From Martinezella multihospitum (GTDB lineage Bacteria; Pseudomonadota; Alphaproteobacteria; Rhizobiales; Rhizobiaceae), in assembly GCF_900094585.1 (NCBI RefSeq), contig NZ_FMAG01000012.1:90494-154493 (forward strand): a stretch of 64,000 nucleotides of DNA. Direction: 5' to 3'. Each line of letters begins with the position of its first letter. Within the stretch, counting starts at the first letter, position 1. The notes under the pieces were generated by a model. That model saw nothing but the letters and a program-made list of their open reading frames with translations. It was not told the origin of the DNA and did not search any database. Positions 43,464-54,300 of the stretch are shown here, piece after piece. The translations under genes and the position numbers were made by a program.

Positions 43464-44969
43464 ATGGCTCGGACGTTTCGGGTCGTCGTGTGGTTGGCTG
43501 TGATTGGCGCGGTTGGGTACGGCGCCTATGCGACCCGCGATCGTTGGCTTGGGCCGGCAGAGAAGCTGCTCGGCTATCAGAACGCGGCTGCGCCCGGGGA
43601 GCAAGCCCAGGGTGGACGCCGTAGCGGCCATGGGCAAGGCGGTGGCGGCCGGCGCAGCATGTCGCAGTTCAGCGGGCCGGTTCCCGTGATTGCTGCCGAC
43701 GCGACGACCGCCGATGTGCCCGTCTACATCAATGGTGTGGGTTCGGTGAAGGCGCTGAATACCGTGACCGTGCGCGCGCAGGTCAGCGGACGCATAGTCG
43801 AGATCAATTTCGTCGAGGGCCAGGATATCAAGAAGGGCGATGTCATCGCCCGCATCGACGATTCCGTCTATAAGGCACAGCTCGACCAGGCGATTGCCAA
43901 GAAGGCGCAGGACGAAGCGCTGCTCGCCGGCGCCCAGCGCGATCTCGTGCGCTATCAGCTGATGGTGAAGAGCGCCTCCGGCACCCAGCAGCAGGTCGAC
44001 ACGCAGACGTCATTGGTGGCCCAATATACCGCCCAGGTCCAGGTGGACGTGGCATCCATCGAAAGCGCGCAGGCAACACTCGATTATACGACGATCAGGG
44101 CCGCCTTCGATGGGCGCACCGGCATTCGCAACGTCGACGTCGGCAATCTTGTCAGCTCGTCCGACGCGACCGGTATCGTGACGTTGTCGCAGATCAAGCC
44201 GATCTCCGTGCTGTTTTCCATTCCACAGCAGCAGCTCGCCCGCGTCAACGCGGCAAGTGCGGCTGGAACGCTTGCCGTCCAGGCCATGGGCAATGATGGC
44301 GAAACGGTGGTCGACAACGGTTCGCTTGGCGTGGTCGACAATCAGGTCGACCCCACCACGGGTACGGTCAAGCTGAAGGCGAATTTCCCCAACGACAAAC
44401 TGGCGCTGTGGCCCGGCGCCTTCGTCAATGCCCGCCTGCTCGTCGAGACGCTGAAGGGCGTCACCGTCATTCCGAGCGGCGCCGTGCAGCGCGGACCGAA
44501 CGGCACCTTCGTCTATATCATCGGCCAGGATCAGACCGTTGCGATGAAGCCGGTGAAGGTGCGACAGCAGGACGATACGCTTGCGGTCATCGCCGATGGT
44601 GTGACGCCTGGCGACAAGGTGGTGACAACAGGCTTCGCGCGGCTTCAGAATGGGTCGAAGGTGCAGATTTCGGCCAATCCGGATCAGGCGTCGCCGACTG
44701 CTCCGTCAACCGACAATAACGGGCAGCCTGTCGCGGAGAACGACCAACAGAATGCCGGTTCGGGTACCGCAAATGCGGGCGAACGTCCGCATCGCCGCCA
44801 CAATGGCCAGGGTGGTCAAGGCGGCCAAGGTGGTCAGGGCGGTGCTGGCGGTCATAATGGCCATCGCGGCCAGGATGGTCAGCCTGCCGCCGATGGCACA
44901 CAAGGTGCGGATACGGGCGGCGGCTCGGCCTCCAACAATTCCTCCGCTACGCCGACACAGCAACAATGA
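43464..44969 (+). CDS. mdtA: RND periplasmic adaptor, MdtA-like, with Gly/Gln/His-rich tail
   Basis: 501 residues, longer than MdtA (about 415) because of low-complexity ends. An N-terminal membrane anchor (residues 5-23) is followed by a Gly/Arg-rich linker. The adaptor core shows VRAQVSGRIVEINFVEGQ (lipoyl half), a helical hairpin, LDYTTIRAAFDGRTGIRNV (lipoyl half) and VDPTTGTVKLKANFPN. After residue ~410 a polar tail with GGQ repeats and GHNGHRGQDG extends 90 residues. Overlaps the mdtB-like gene by 4 nt. A promoter is expected in the AT-rich gap near 43310-43390, which contains TTACAATTTGTTAC, reminiscent of OmpR-type sites. Confidence 0.88.
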   Translation: MARTFRVVVWLAVIGAVGYGAYATRDRWLGPAEKLLGYQNAAAPGEQAQGGRRSGHGQGGGGRRSMSQFSGPVPVIAADATTADVPVYINGVGSVKALNTVTVRAQVSGRIVEINFVEGQDIKKGDVIARIDDSVYKAQLDQAIAKKAQDEALLAGAQRDLVRYQLMVKSASGTQQQVDTQTSLVAQYTAQVQVDVASIESAQATLDYTTIRAAFDGRTGIRNVDVGNLVSSSDATGIVTLSQIKPISVLFSIPQQQLARVNAASAAGTLAVQAMGNDGETVVDNGSLGVVDNQVDPTTGTVKLKANFPNDKLALWPGAFVNARLLVETLKGVTVIPSGAVQRGPNGTFVYIIGQDQTVAMKPVKVRQQDDTLAVIADGVTPGDKVVTTGFARLQNGSKVQISANPDQASPTAPSTDNNGQPVAENDQQNAGSGTANAGERPHRRHNGQGGQGGQGGQGGAGGHNGHRGQDGQPAADGTQGADTGGGSASNNSSATPTQQQ

Positions 44970-47900
44970 ACGTCTCGTCGCTCTTCATCTCCAGGCCGAT
45001 CGCCACCTCGCTTCTCGGGGTAGCGGTTTTGTTGGGCGGCATTCTCGGCTTTCTGTTCTTGCCGGTCGCGCCGCTGCCGCAGGTGGATTTTCCGACGATC
45101 CAGGTGACGACGCAGCTTCCGGGCGCCGATCCCGACACGATGGCGGCGCTGGTGACGGCACCTTTGGAGCGACCGCTCGGCCAGATCCCGTCGCTCGCCT
45201 CCATGACCTCGTCGAGCGCATTCGGCATCAGCCAGATTACGCTGCAATTCGACCTCGGCCGCGATATCGATGGCGCCGCGCAGGATGTTCAGGCGGCGAT
45301 CAACGCAGCCGGCTCGACGCTGCCGCGCACGCTTCCCTATCCGCCGACCTATTCGAAGGTGAACCCGGCCGATACGCCGATCGTGACGCTAGCCCTGCGC
45401 TCCGACAGCTATTCGATCCGCGAGCTCAGCGATTTTGCCGATACGATGATGGCGCAGCGCTTGAGCGAAGTATCAGGGGTCGGCGACGTCAACATCCAGG
45501 GCGGCGTCAAGCCGGCCATCCGCATCCAGGTGGATCTGCCGCGTCTTGCCTCCTACGGGCTGGCGCTGGAGGACATTCGCTCGGCCATCACCAATGCCAG
45601 CGTCGCCGGCGCCAAGGGCTCGCTCGACGGTACCCAGCAGAGCTTCACTCTTGCCGCCAACGACCAGATCGTCGATCCGAACGTCTATAAATCCGTCATC
45701 GTCGCCTACCGCAACAGTGCGCCGGTGCAGCTGAAGGATGTTGCAACCGTCGTCGAAGGGCTGGAAAACAATCGCGTCGGCGCCTGGTATCAGGGAAGGC
45801 CTGCCGTCATTATCGACATCATGCGCCAGCCGGGTGCCAACGTCATCCAAACGGTCGAGAATGTGCTGCAGCAGATCCCGAAGCTGAAGCAGGCGATGCC
45901 GGCCGGCATTTCCCTCGATATCGTCAACGATCGCACTGAGACCATCCGGGCCTCGATCCACGACGTGCAATGGACTTTGGTCATCAGTATCGGCCTCGTC
46001 ATTCTCGTCGTGCTGCTCTTCCTGCGGACAATGACGGCGACCTTCATTGCCGGCGTGGCGTTGCCGCTGTCGCTGATTGCCACTTTCGGCGTCATGTGGT
46101 TTGCCGGCTTCAGCCTCGACAATCTCTCGCTGATGGCGCTGACCATCGGCACAGGCTTCGTCGTCGACGACGCGATCGTGATGATCGAGAACATCGCCCG
46201 CCATATCGAAGAGGGCGAAAATCCGATGCAGGCGGCACTGAAGGGTGCGGGCGAGATCGGGTTCACCATCATCTCGCTGACCGTCTCGCTGGTTGCGGTC
46301 TTCATTCCGCTGCTGTTCATGACGGGCATCGTGGGCCGCATGTTCCGCGAATTCGCGTTGACGCTCACCATCGCCGTCGTCGTGTCGGCCGTCGTCTCGC
46401 TGACGCTGACGCCTATGATGTGCGCGCGCATCCTGCGCAAGCCGAAAGAGCGTCAAGGCGGCTTTCTGGCCGGTGCCGACCGCTTCACCGACTGGATGAT
46501 CGAAGGCTATCGGCGCAGCCTCGTCTGGGCCGTGGATCGCAGCGGCCTCATGCTCGTGATCACCGTGCTGACATTGATTGCAACGATCGGGCTCTATGTC
46601 GTCATCCCCAAGGGCTTCCTGCCGGCGCAGGACACTGGCCTCATCACCGCTGTCATCGAAGCCGAGCCGACCACTTCCTTCGAGACCATGAAGCAGATCC
46701 AGGCTGATGTGGCCGACCGACTGCGTAAGGATCAGGATGTCAGCGGCGTGGTTTCCGTCATAGGCGCCAGCGCCAGCAATCTGACGCTGAATACGGGCAA
46801 TCTCAGCCTCGTCCTGAAGCCTCGAAATCAGCGGAATGCATCCGCCGACCAGATCATCGACCGGATGCGCGGCGAGGTGACGGGCATGCCCGGCATCCAC
46901 GTCACCTTCCAGAGCGTGCGCGATATCTCGATCAGCACCAGGGCGAGCCGCGCACCCTATCAATATACGCTGACAGGCACGGATACGAACACGGTCGTCG
47001 ACTGGGCGCAGAAGCTTGCCCAAAGGCTGCAGGAGAGCCCGAAGCTCATCGATGTCGCCTCCGAAGTGGAGATGGGTGGCGGGCGCATCTTCGTCGATGT
47101 CAATCGCGAGACTGCCTCGCGGCTCGGCGTGTCCATGCAGGCCGTCAGCGACACGCTGAACGATGCCTTCGGTCAGCGGCAGATCGCGACGATCTATGGT
47201 CAGGCCAACCAGTACCGCGTCATCCTGGAGGCTGCGCCGCAATATCAGTCGGACCCGAAGTCGCTCGACAAGCTCTATGTCGCTGGGGCGAGCGACACCC
47301 AGGTCCCGCTCAATGCCTTCACTACCGCGAGTTTCACGACCGCGCCGCTGGTCATCAGTCATGACGAGCAATTTCCGGCCGTGACCCTCAGCTTCGATCT
47401 CGCCAAGGGTGCCTCGCTCAGCGACGCTGTGGCGGAGATCAAGGCGGCCGAACGCGATATCGAGATGCCCGACAATATCCAGCGCAAATATTCGGGTGAT
47501 GCCGAGGAGTTTGCCTCGTCGCTCGCAGGCGAGCCCTGGCTGATCCTCGCCGCGGTCGTCACGATCTACATCGTGCTCGGCCTGCTCTACGAGAGCGCCG
47601 TTCACCCGGTGACGATCCTGTCGACGCTGCCTTCGGCCGGTGTCGGCGCCCTGCTCGCCCTGATGCTGTTCGGGCAGGATCTGTCGATCATCGCGCTCAT
47701 CGGCATCGTGCTGTTGATGGGTATCGTCAAGAAGAACGCGATCATGATGATCGACTTCGCGCTGGAGGCGGAGCGCAAGGAAGGTCTCGAACCGCGCGAG
47801 GCGATCCTCAAAGCCTCGATCCTGCGTTTCCGGCCGATCATGATGACGACACTCGCAGCCCTCTTCGGCGCCCTGCCGCTGGCGCTGGCCCAGGGTACGG

Positions 47901-48085
47901 GGGCGGAGCTACGCATTCCGCTTGGCATCACCATCATCGGCGGCCTCGTGCTCTCGCAGCTCCTGACGCTCTATACGACGCCGGTGATCTATCTCGCTTT
48001 CGAGCGCCTGCGCGCCAAGGTCGTCGGCCGCACCAGCGGCACGCCGAGCGCCGAGATGGACGAATTGGCGGGTGGCGAGACATGA
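44966..48085 (+). CDS. mdtB: RND efflux transporter, MdtB-like
   Basis: 1039 residues. Starts MNVSSLFISRPIATSLLGVA. TM4 relay GTGFVVDDAIVMIENIARHIE and TM10 LLMGIVKKNAIMMIDFALEAE are intact. Two tandem RND genes after one adaptor is the MdtABC/MuxABC arrangement, in which B and C form a heterotrimer. Coupled by 4-nt ATGA overlaps to both neighbours. The final helix is followed by a short polar tail. Confidence 0.9.
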   Translation: MNVSSLFISRPIATSLLGVAVLLGGILGFLFLPVAPLPQVDFPTIQVTTQLPGADPDTMAALVTAPLERPLGQIPSLASMTSSSAFGISQITLQFDLGRDIDGAAQDVQAAINAAGSTLPRTLPYPPTYSKVNPADTPIVTLALRSDSYSIRELSDFADTMMAQRLSEVSGVGDVNIQGGVKPAIRIQVDLPRLASYGLALEDIRSAITNASVAGAKGSLDGTQQSFTLAANDQIVDPNVYKSVIVAYRNSAPVQLKDVATVVEGLENNRVGAWYQGRPAVIIDIMRQPGANVIQTVENVLQQIPKLKQAMPAGISLDIVNDRTETIRASIHDVQWTLVISIGLVILVVLLFLRTMTATFIAGVALPLSLIATFGVMWFAGFSLDNLSLMALTIGTGFVVDDAIVMIENIARHIEEGENPMQAALKGAGEIGFTIISLTVSLVAVFIPLLFMTGIVGRMFREFALTLTIAVVVSAVVSLTLTPMMCARILRKPKERQGGFLAGADRFTDWMIEGYRRSLVWAVDRSGLMLVITVLTLIATIGLYVVIPKGFLPAQDTGLITAVIEAEPTTSFETMKQIQADVADRLRKDQDVSGVVSVIGASASNLTLNTGNLSLVLKPRNQRNASADQIIDRMRGEVTGMPGIHVTFQSVRDISISTRASRAPYQYTLTGTDTNTVVDWAQKLAQRLQESPKLIDVASEVEMGGGRIFVDVNRETASRLGVSMQAVSDTLNDAFGQRQIATIYGQANQYRVILEAAPQYQSDPKSLDKLYVAGASDTQVPLNAFTTASFTTAPLVISHDEQFPAVTLSFDLAKGASLSDAVAEIKAAERDIEMPDNIQRKYSGDAEEFASSLAGEPWLILAAVVTIYIVLGLLYESAVHPVTILSTLPSAGVGALLALMLFGQDLSIIALIGIVLLMGIVKKNAIMMIDFALEAERKEGLEPREAILKASILRFRPIMMTTLAALFGALPLALAQGTGAELRIPLGITIIGGLVLSQLLTLYTTPVIYLAFERLRAKVVGRTSGTPSAEMDELAGGET

Positions 48086-51000
48086 ACATCTCCGAGCCGT
48101 TCGTCAAACGCCCTGTCGGGACGACGCTTCTGGCGATCGGGCTGATGATCCTCGGCATCGTTGCCTATCGTTTCCTGCCGGTCGCGAGCCTGCCGACCGT
48201 CGACCTTCCCACGATCGTCGTCTCCGCCAGCCGTCCCGGCGCCGATCCGGCCAGCATGGCGGCAAGCGTCGCGGCGCCGCTTGAACGCCATCTCGGCACC
48301 ATTGCCGGCGTGACGCAGCTGACTTCCGTCAGCTCGCTCGGCTCAAGCACCATCATCGCGCAGTTCGATCTCTCGCGCAGCGTCGATGGCGCCGCGCAGG
48401 ATGTGCAGGCAGCCTTGAACGCGGCGGCGACCGACCTTCCGGGCGATCTGCCGACCCTTCCATCCTTCCGCAAGATCAATCCGGCTGCCGCTCCCGTGCT
48501 GATCCTCGCGCTGACCTCGGACAATGTCGCCCCGAGCGCCATCTATGATGCGGCCGACACCGTGGTCGTGCAGCGCATTTCGCAGGTCGATGGCGTCGGC
48601 GGCGTTACCGTCAGCGGTGCGGACCAGCCGGCCGTGCGCGTCAGGCTCGATCCCGACCGTCTCTCGGCCATGGGCCTGTCGCTCGATGCCGTGCGCACCG
48701 CGATCGTCAATGCCAGCGTGCTCGGCCCGTTCGGCTCGATCGATGGGGCTTCGGGCGCATTCTCCCTTGCCGTGAACAGCCAGTTGCGGACGCCAGAAGC
48801 CTATGGACGGATCATCGTGCAGAGCGGCGATGGCACCGCCGTGCGCCTCTCCGATATCGCCACCGTCGAGCCGGGGGTGCGCAACAGCCGCTCGGATGCC
48901 TGGTTTGACGGCAAGCCGGCGGTGCTGCTCAACATCACCAAGCAGGCGGATGCGAATGTCATCGCCACCGTCGATGGCGTCAAGGAACTGATCCCGGAGC
49001 TGCAGCGGCTCATCCCCGCCGGCGTGAAGATCTCCATCCTTTCCGACCGCACCACGACGATCCATGCCAGCGTCAACGACATGCAGTGGACGCTGCTTGC
49101 CACCATCTGCCTGGTCATGGTGGTCGTCTTCGTGTTCCTGCGGCGCGCGACCCCCACAGTCGCTGCCGGTGTTACCGTGCCGCTGTCGCTTGCCGGCACC
49201 TTTGCCGCGATGTGGCTCTTCGGGCTGTCGATCGACAATCTCTCCCTCATGGCGCTTGCCGTCTCCGTCGGCTTCGTTGTCGACGACGCCATCGTCATGA
49301 TCGAGAACATCTATGCCAATCTCGAAACCGGCATGAAGCCGATGCGGGCGGCGCTCGAAGGGGCCAAGCAGATCGGCTTCACGGTCATTTCGATCAGCCT
49401 GTCGCTGCTTGCCGCCTTCATCCCGCTATTCTTCATGGGCGGCATTGTCGGCCGCTTTTTCCAGACCTTCTCTTTGACGCTCGGTTTCACCATCGTCGTT
49501 TCGACGCTGGTGTCCCTGACGCTGACGCCGATGATCTGCGGCCACCGCCTGCGCCAGCATGATGTCGATGCCCGACCGGGTGCCTTCGGCCGTATCGTCG
49601 AGGGTACGCTTGGCGCAATCATCGGATTTTATGGCCGCACACTGAAAGCGGTACTGCATCACCGCGTGCTGTCCGTGCTCGTCATCATCGGCTGCGTGGT
49701 CATGTCGGGTTATCTCTATGTCAAGGTTCCAAAGGGTTTCATCCCGCAGGATGATACCGGCTTTATCCAGGGCGGAACGCAGGCGGCGACCGACATTTCC
49801 TACCCGGCCATGGTCAAGCTGCAGCAGCAGGCGGCAGATATCGTCGCCAAAGATCCTGCAGTTTCAGGCCTCGGTTCTTCGGTGGGCGGCGGCGGCTTTT
49901 CCAGCTCCATCAATCGCGGGCAGCTCTTGATCTCGCTCAAGCCGGAATCGGAGCGGGCGTCGACGGCTGACGTCATTGACCGGCTTCGCAAGCAACTGAT
50001 GGCCGTTCCGGGGCTCAGCACGTTCCTGTTTTCGCCGGGCGATATCCGGGCCGGTGCTCGCCAGTCGCAATCGCAATATCAATTCACGCTCTGGGGCGCG
50101 AATTACGACGAGCTGGTGGATTGGGCGCCGAAGGTGCTGGAGCGGATGCAGGCCTTGCCGGGACTGACCGACGTCGCGACCGACAGGCAGCCCAACGGCC
50201 TGCAGGCGACCGTCAATATCGACCGCAGCCTCGCTTCGCAGCTCGGCGTCAACATCCAGTCCATCGATTCCGCGCTCAACAACGCCTTCGCGCAGCGGCA
50301 GATCTCGACGATCTACACGCAGCGCAACCAGTATCGCGTCGTGCTGGAGGCGGACCCGAGCTACGCCCTCGATCCGCACGATATTTCCAAGCTTTATGTG
50401 CCGGCATCCGGCGGAACGCAGGTGCCGCTGAGCGCGGTGGCGTCGATCGACCGGACGCTGGCGCCGCTGGTGGTCAATCACCAGGGGCAGTATCCCGCCG
50501 TGACGATTTCCTACAATCTGGCGCTCAATACGCCGCTGCAGGTGGCGAACGACGCCATCCAGAAGGCGGTGCTCGACATGCATCTGCCCGATACGCTGCA
50601 TGCGGATTTCGCCGGCGATGCGGCGAGCGTCAGCCAGTCCTCCGGCAGCCAACCGCTGCTGCTACTGGCGGCATTGCTGACTGTTTATATCGTTCTCGGC
50701 ATCCTCTATGAGAGCCTCGCACATCCGCTGACGATCATCTCGACACTGCCGTCCGCCGGTCTCGGCGCGCTGCTGGCGCTTGCGATCAGCGGCACGGAGC
50801 TGACGATCATCGCCTTCATCGGCATCATCCTCCTGATCGGCATCGTCAAGAAGAACGGTATCATGATGGTGGACTTCGCCCTGCAGGGCGAGCGCATACT
50901 GGGCCTGTCTTCGGAAGAAGCCATCTATCAGGCGTGCCTGAAGCGCTTCCGGCCGATCCTGATGACGACGCTCGCGGCCTTGATGGGCGCCATCCCGCTG

Positions 51001-51189
51001 ATCATCGCTACTGGTCCCGGTTCGGAACTACGCCGCCCGCTTGGCATTACCATCGTCGGCGGCCTTGTCGTGTCGCAGGTGCTGACGCTTTACACGACGC
51101 CGATCATCTATCTGATGCTTGCCAAGCTGCATGCGAAATGGTCGCCGAAGGTGCAGGCTGCGGTACCGCTTCCTGCAACGTCAAACTGA
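48082..51189 (+). CDS. mdtC: RND efflux transporter, MdtC-like
   Basis: 1035 residues. Starts MNISEPFVKRPVGTTLLAIG. TM4 relay SVGFVVDDAIVMIENIYANLE and TM10 LLIGIVKKNGIMMVDFALQGE are intact. Forms the partner of the MdtB-like protein. The known MdtABC substrates are bile salts, flavonoids, novobiocin and similar; for a rhizobium plant phenolics are plausible (inference). No response regulator or outer-membrane channel gene follows. Ends before the bidirectional terminator at 51264. Confidence 0.9.
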   Translation: MNISEPFVKRPVGTTLLAIGLMILGIVAYRFLPVASLPTVDLPTIVVSASRPGADPASMAASVAAPLERHLGTIAGVTQLTSVSSLGSSTIIAQFDLSRSVDGAAQDVQAALNAAATDLPGDLPTLPSFRKINPAAAPVLILALTSDNVAPSAIYDAADTVVVQRISQVDGVGGVTVSGADQPAVRVRLDPDRLSAMGLSLDAVRTAIVNASVLGPFGSIDGASGAFSLAVNSQLRTPEAYGRIIVQSGDGTAVRLSDIATVEPGVRNSRSDAWFDGKPAVLLNITKQADANVIATVDGVKELIPELQRLIPAGVKISILSDRTTTIHASVNDMQWTLLATICLVMVVVFVFLRRATPTVAAGVTVPLSLAGTFAAMWLFGLSIDNLSLMALAVSVGFVVDDAIVMIENIYANLETGMKPMRAALEGAKQIGFTVISISLSLLAAFIPLFFMGGIVGRFFQTFSLTLGFTIVVSTLVSLTLTPMICGHRLRQHDVDARPGAFGRIVEGTLGAIIGFYGRTLKAVLHHRVLSVLVIIGCVVMSGYLYVKVPKGFIPQDDTGFIQGGTQAATDISYPAMVKLQQQAADIVAKDPAVSGLGSSVGGGGFSSSINRGQLLISLKPESERASTADVIDRLRKQLMAVPGLSTFLFSPGDIRAGARQSQSQYQFTLWGANYDELVDWAPKVLERMQALPGLTDVATDRQPNGLQATVNIDRSLASQLGVNIQSIDSALNNAFAQRQISTIYTQRNQYRVVLEADPSYALDPHDISKLYVPASGGTQVPLSAVASIDRTLAPLVVNHQGQYPAVTISYNLALNTPLQVANDAIQKAVLDMHLPDTLHADFAGDAASVSQSSGSQPLLLLAALLTVYIVLGILYESLAHPLTIISTLPSAGLGALLALAISGTELTIIAFIGIILLIGIVKKNGIMMVDFALQGERILGLSSEEAIYQACLKRFRPILMTTLAALMGAIPLIIATGPGSELRRPLGITIVGGLVVSQVLTLYTTPIIYLMLAKLHAKWSPKVQAAVPLPATSN

Positions 51190-51263
51190 TACGATCCTCA
51201 TGCCAGGCGCTGCAGGGCGCCGTTCCTGACGCTGTTCTTCGGCTGCCATTGAGCCAGGAAAGC

Positions 51264-51298
51264 AAAAGACTCCGGTGGTGAGACCGGAGCCTTTTGTT
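51264..51298. terminator. Bidirectional terminator between convergent RND operons
   Basis: AAAAG-A-CTCCGGT, loop GGTGAG, ACCGGAG-C-CTTTT: a 7-bp GC stem flanked by an A tract and a T tract, so it can act on both strands. It lies 75 bp after the mdtC-like stop. Confidence 0.8.
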
Positions 51299-51310
51299 TG
51301 AACATGGATA

Positions 51311-51350
51311 AAAGCCGCCCGCTCTCTAATGCCAGGAGCGGGCGGCCTTT
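51311..51350 (-). terminator. Second terminator, serving minus-strand RND operon
   Basis: GCCGCCCGCTC (51314-51324) and GAGCGGGCGGC (51336-51346) form a perfect 11-bp stem. On the minus strand it is followed by TTTTATCC, a suitable U tract; on the plus strand only CCTTT follows. It begins 3 bp past the stop of the minus-strand pump gene. Confidence 0.82.
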
Positions 51351-51352
51351 CC

Positions 51353-54300
51353 TTAGTGCGTGGTGCCGCCATCGGTAGCGGGCGTCTCCTGCGTCGTCAC
51401 CGGACCGACCCTGCCCTTGAAGACGCGGCGGACGGAGACGAAGAGCAGCGGGATGAAGAAGATGCCGAGCACGGTTGCCGAGATCATGCCGCCCATGACG
51501 CCGATGCCGATCGAGTTCTGGCTACCGGAGCCGGCCCCATTGGCGATTGCCAGCGGCAGCACGCCGAGGATGAAGGCGAGCGAGGTCATCAGGATCGGTC
51601 GCAGGCGCTGGCGGGATGCCTCCAGCGTCGCGTCGATCAGGCTCTTGCCCTGATTCTGCTGCTCGATGGCGAACTCGACGATCAGGATGGCGTTCTTCGC
51701 CGCCAGGCCAATTGTCGTTAGCAGACCGACCTTGAAGTAGACGTCGTTCGACTGGCCGAAGATGGTGGCCGCCAAGAGCGCGCCGAAGATGCCGATTGGG
51801 ACCGACAGCATGACGGCGAGCGGGATCGACCAGCTCTCATAAAGAGCGGCGAGCGCCAGGAAGACCACCAGGATCGAAATCGCGTAGAGCTGGCTTGCCT
51901 GGTTGCCGGAGAGCTTTTCCTGAGCGGACAGGCTGGTCCACTCGTGGCTGAAGCCGGGTGGTAGGGTCGTCATGATCTTGTCGATCTCGTTCATGGCGTC
52001 GCCCGAGGAGACACCGGGCGCCGCAGAGCCGAGGATTTCAACGGCCGACGAGCCGTTATAGCGCTCCAGGCGCGGTGAGCCGTAGGTCCACTCGCCACTC
52101 GAGAAAGCGGAGAATGGCACCATGTCGCCGCCGGAATTGCGCACATACCAGCGGCCCAGGTCTTCAGGCTGCATGCGGAAATCCTTGTCGGCCTGGACAT
52201 AGACCTTCTTGACACGGCCGCGATCGATGAAGTCGTTGACATAGGTGCCGCCCCAGGCGGTCGACAGCGTCGTGTCGATATCGGAAAGGCCGATGTTCAG
52301 TGCACTTGCCTTTTCCTGGTCGATGTTCACAGAGTATTGCGGCGTGTCTTCCTGGCCGTTCGGGCGCGTTCCGAGCAGCTTGTGGTTCTGTGCGGCGGCC
52401 CCAAGCAGCTGATTGCGGGCCGCTATGAGCGCATCATGGCCGGCGCCGTTGATATCCTTGATGAAGAAGTCGAAGCCGCTCGAGCTGCCGAAGCCGGGGA
52501 TTGCCGGCGGTGCCAGCGCGAAGACGCTACCGTCCTTGATCTTGGAAAAGGCTCCCATGGCGCGACCAGCGATGGCTTGTGCCTTTGACTGCGGCGTCTT
52601 GCGCTGATCGAAGTCCTTCAACCTGACGAAGACGAGACCGACATTCTGGCCCTGACCACTGAATCCGAATCCGGCGACCGCGAATGCGCCCTCGACATAG
52701 TCCTTCTCGTTGTTGAGATAATAATCTCTCACCTGGTCGAGCACCGCCCAGGTACGGGAATCCGTGGCGCCCGGAGGGAGCTGGATGGCCGTCAGCAGAA
52801 TGCCCTGATCCTCTTCCGGAAGGAAGGAGCTAGGGAGACGATTGAAGAGATAACCGACACCGACGCCGATCAGCACGAAGATCAGCAGAAAGACGGCGGT
52901 CATGCGAATCATGCGGTGGACGCCGCGCTGATAGCCGCGTGTCCCCCGCTCGAAATTGCGGTTGAACCAGCCGAACACGCCCTTTTCCTTCGCACCATGT
53001 TTGGGCTGCCTGAGAATGGTGGCGCAAAGGGCCGGCGTGAGGATCAAGGCGACGATGACGGAGAGCACCATGGCCGAGACGATCGTCACGGAAAACTGCC
53101 GGTAGATGATGCCGACCGAACCGGAGAAGAAGGCCATCGGGATGAACACGGCCGACAAGACCGTAGCGATGCCGATCAGCGCGCCGGTGATTTCCTGCAT
53201 CGACTTGATCGTCGCCTCGCGCGGCGACAATCCCTCTTCCTCCATCACACGCTCGACGTTCTCGACGACGACGATGGCGTCGTCGACCAATAGGCCGATC
53301 GCCAGCACCATGCCGAACATGGTCAATGTGTTGATGGAATAGCCGAACATCGCCAGCACGCCGAAGGTGCCGAGCAGGACGACCGGGACGGCGAGCGTCG
53401 GGATCAGAGTGGCGCGCAAGTTCTGCAGGAAGACGAACATGACGATGAAGACGAGCACGATGGCTTCGAACAGCGTCTTGACCACGTCCTCGATCGACAG
53501 CTTCACGAAGGGCGTCGTGTCGTAGGGATAGACGATCTCAACATTTGGCGGCAGGGTCTGGCTCATATTGCCGATGGCTGTCCGCACCGCTTCGGCCGTA
53601 TTGATGGCGTTGGCGCCGGAGGCGAGCATCACGGCGAGACCGGCAGAAGGATGACCGTTATAGGTGGTCGACGTCGTATAGCTGTCGGCCCCGAGTTCGA
53701 CGGTGGCGACATCGTTGATGCGCACCAGCGAGCCGTCGGACTGGCTTTTCAGGATGATGTTTTCGAACTGTTCCGGCGTTTGCAGGCGGCTCTTTGCCGT
53801 GACCGTCGCATTGAGTTGCTGGCCCTTGCGCTGCGGTAAGGCCCCCAGCTGGCCCGCCGAGACCTGCGAGTTCTGGGCCTGGATTGCACTCGTTACGTCG
53901 CTCACCATCAGCTGATATTTGGCAAGCTTGTCCGGGTCCACCCAGATGCGCATGGCGTAGCCGGCACCGAAGATCTGCGTATTGCCGACGCCTTCGATAC
54001 GCTTCAGCGTGTCGTTCAGGGTGCTGGAGACATAATCGGCAAGATCGTTCGAGTTGAGCTTGCCATCCGTCGACACGAAGCCGACGACCATCAGAAAGTT
54101 CGAGGTCGATTTCGAAACGACGATGCCGGTATTTTGAACGGTCTGCGGCAGCTGAGCGGTGACGAGCTGCAGCTTGTTCTGCACCTGCATCTGCGCGACG
54201 TCGGGATCGGCCTTGTTGGTAAAGGTCAGAGAAATCGAGGCCTGACCCGTCGAGGTCGAGGTCGATGTCATGTAGTCGAGATTGTCGATACCGGTCATGC

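Noticed and set aside
45473..47605. 710-codon open frame antisense to the mdtB-like gene
   Set aside because: Composition (many R, D, H, G) is typical of the complementary strand of GC-rich membrane-protein genes; the sense gene is certain.
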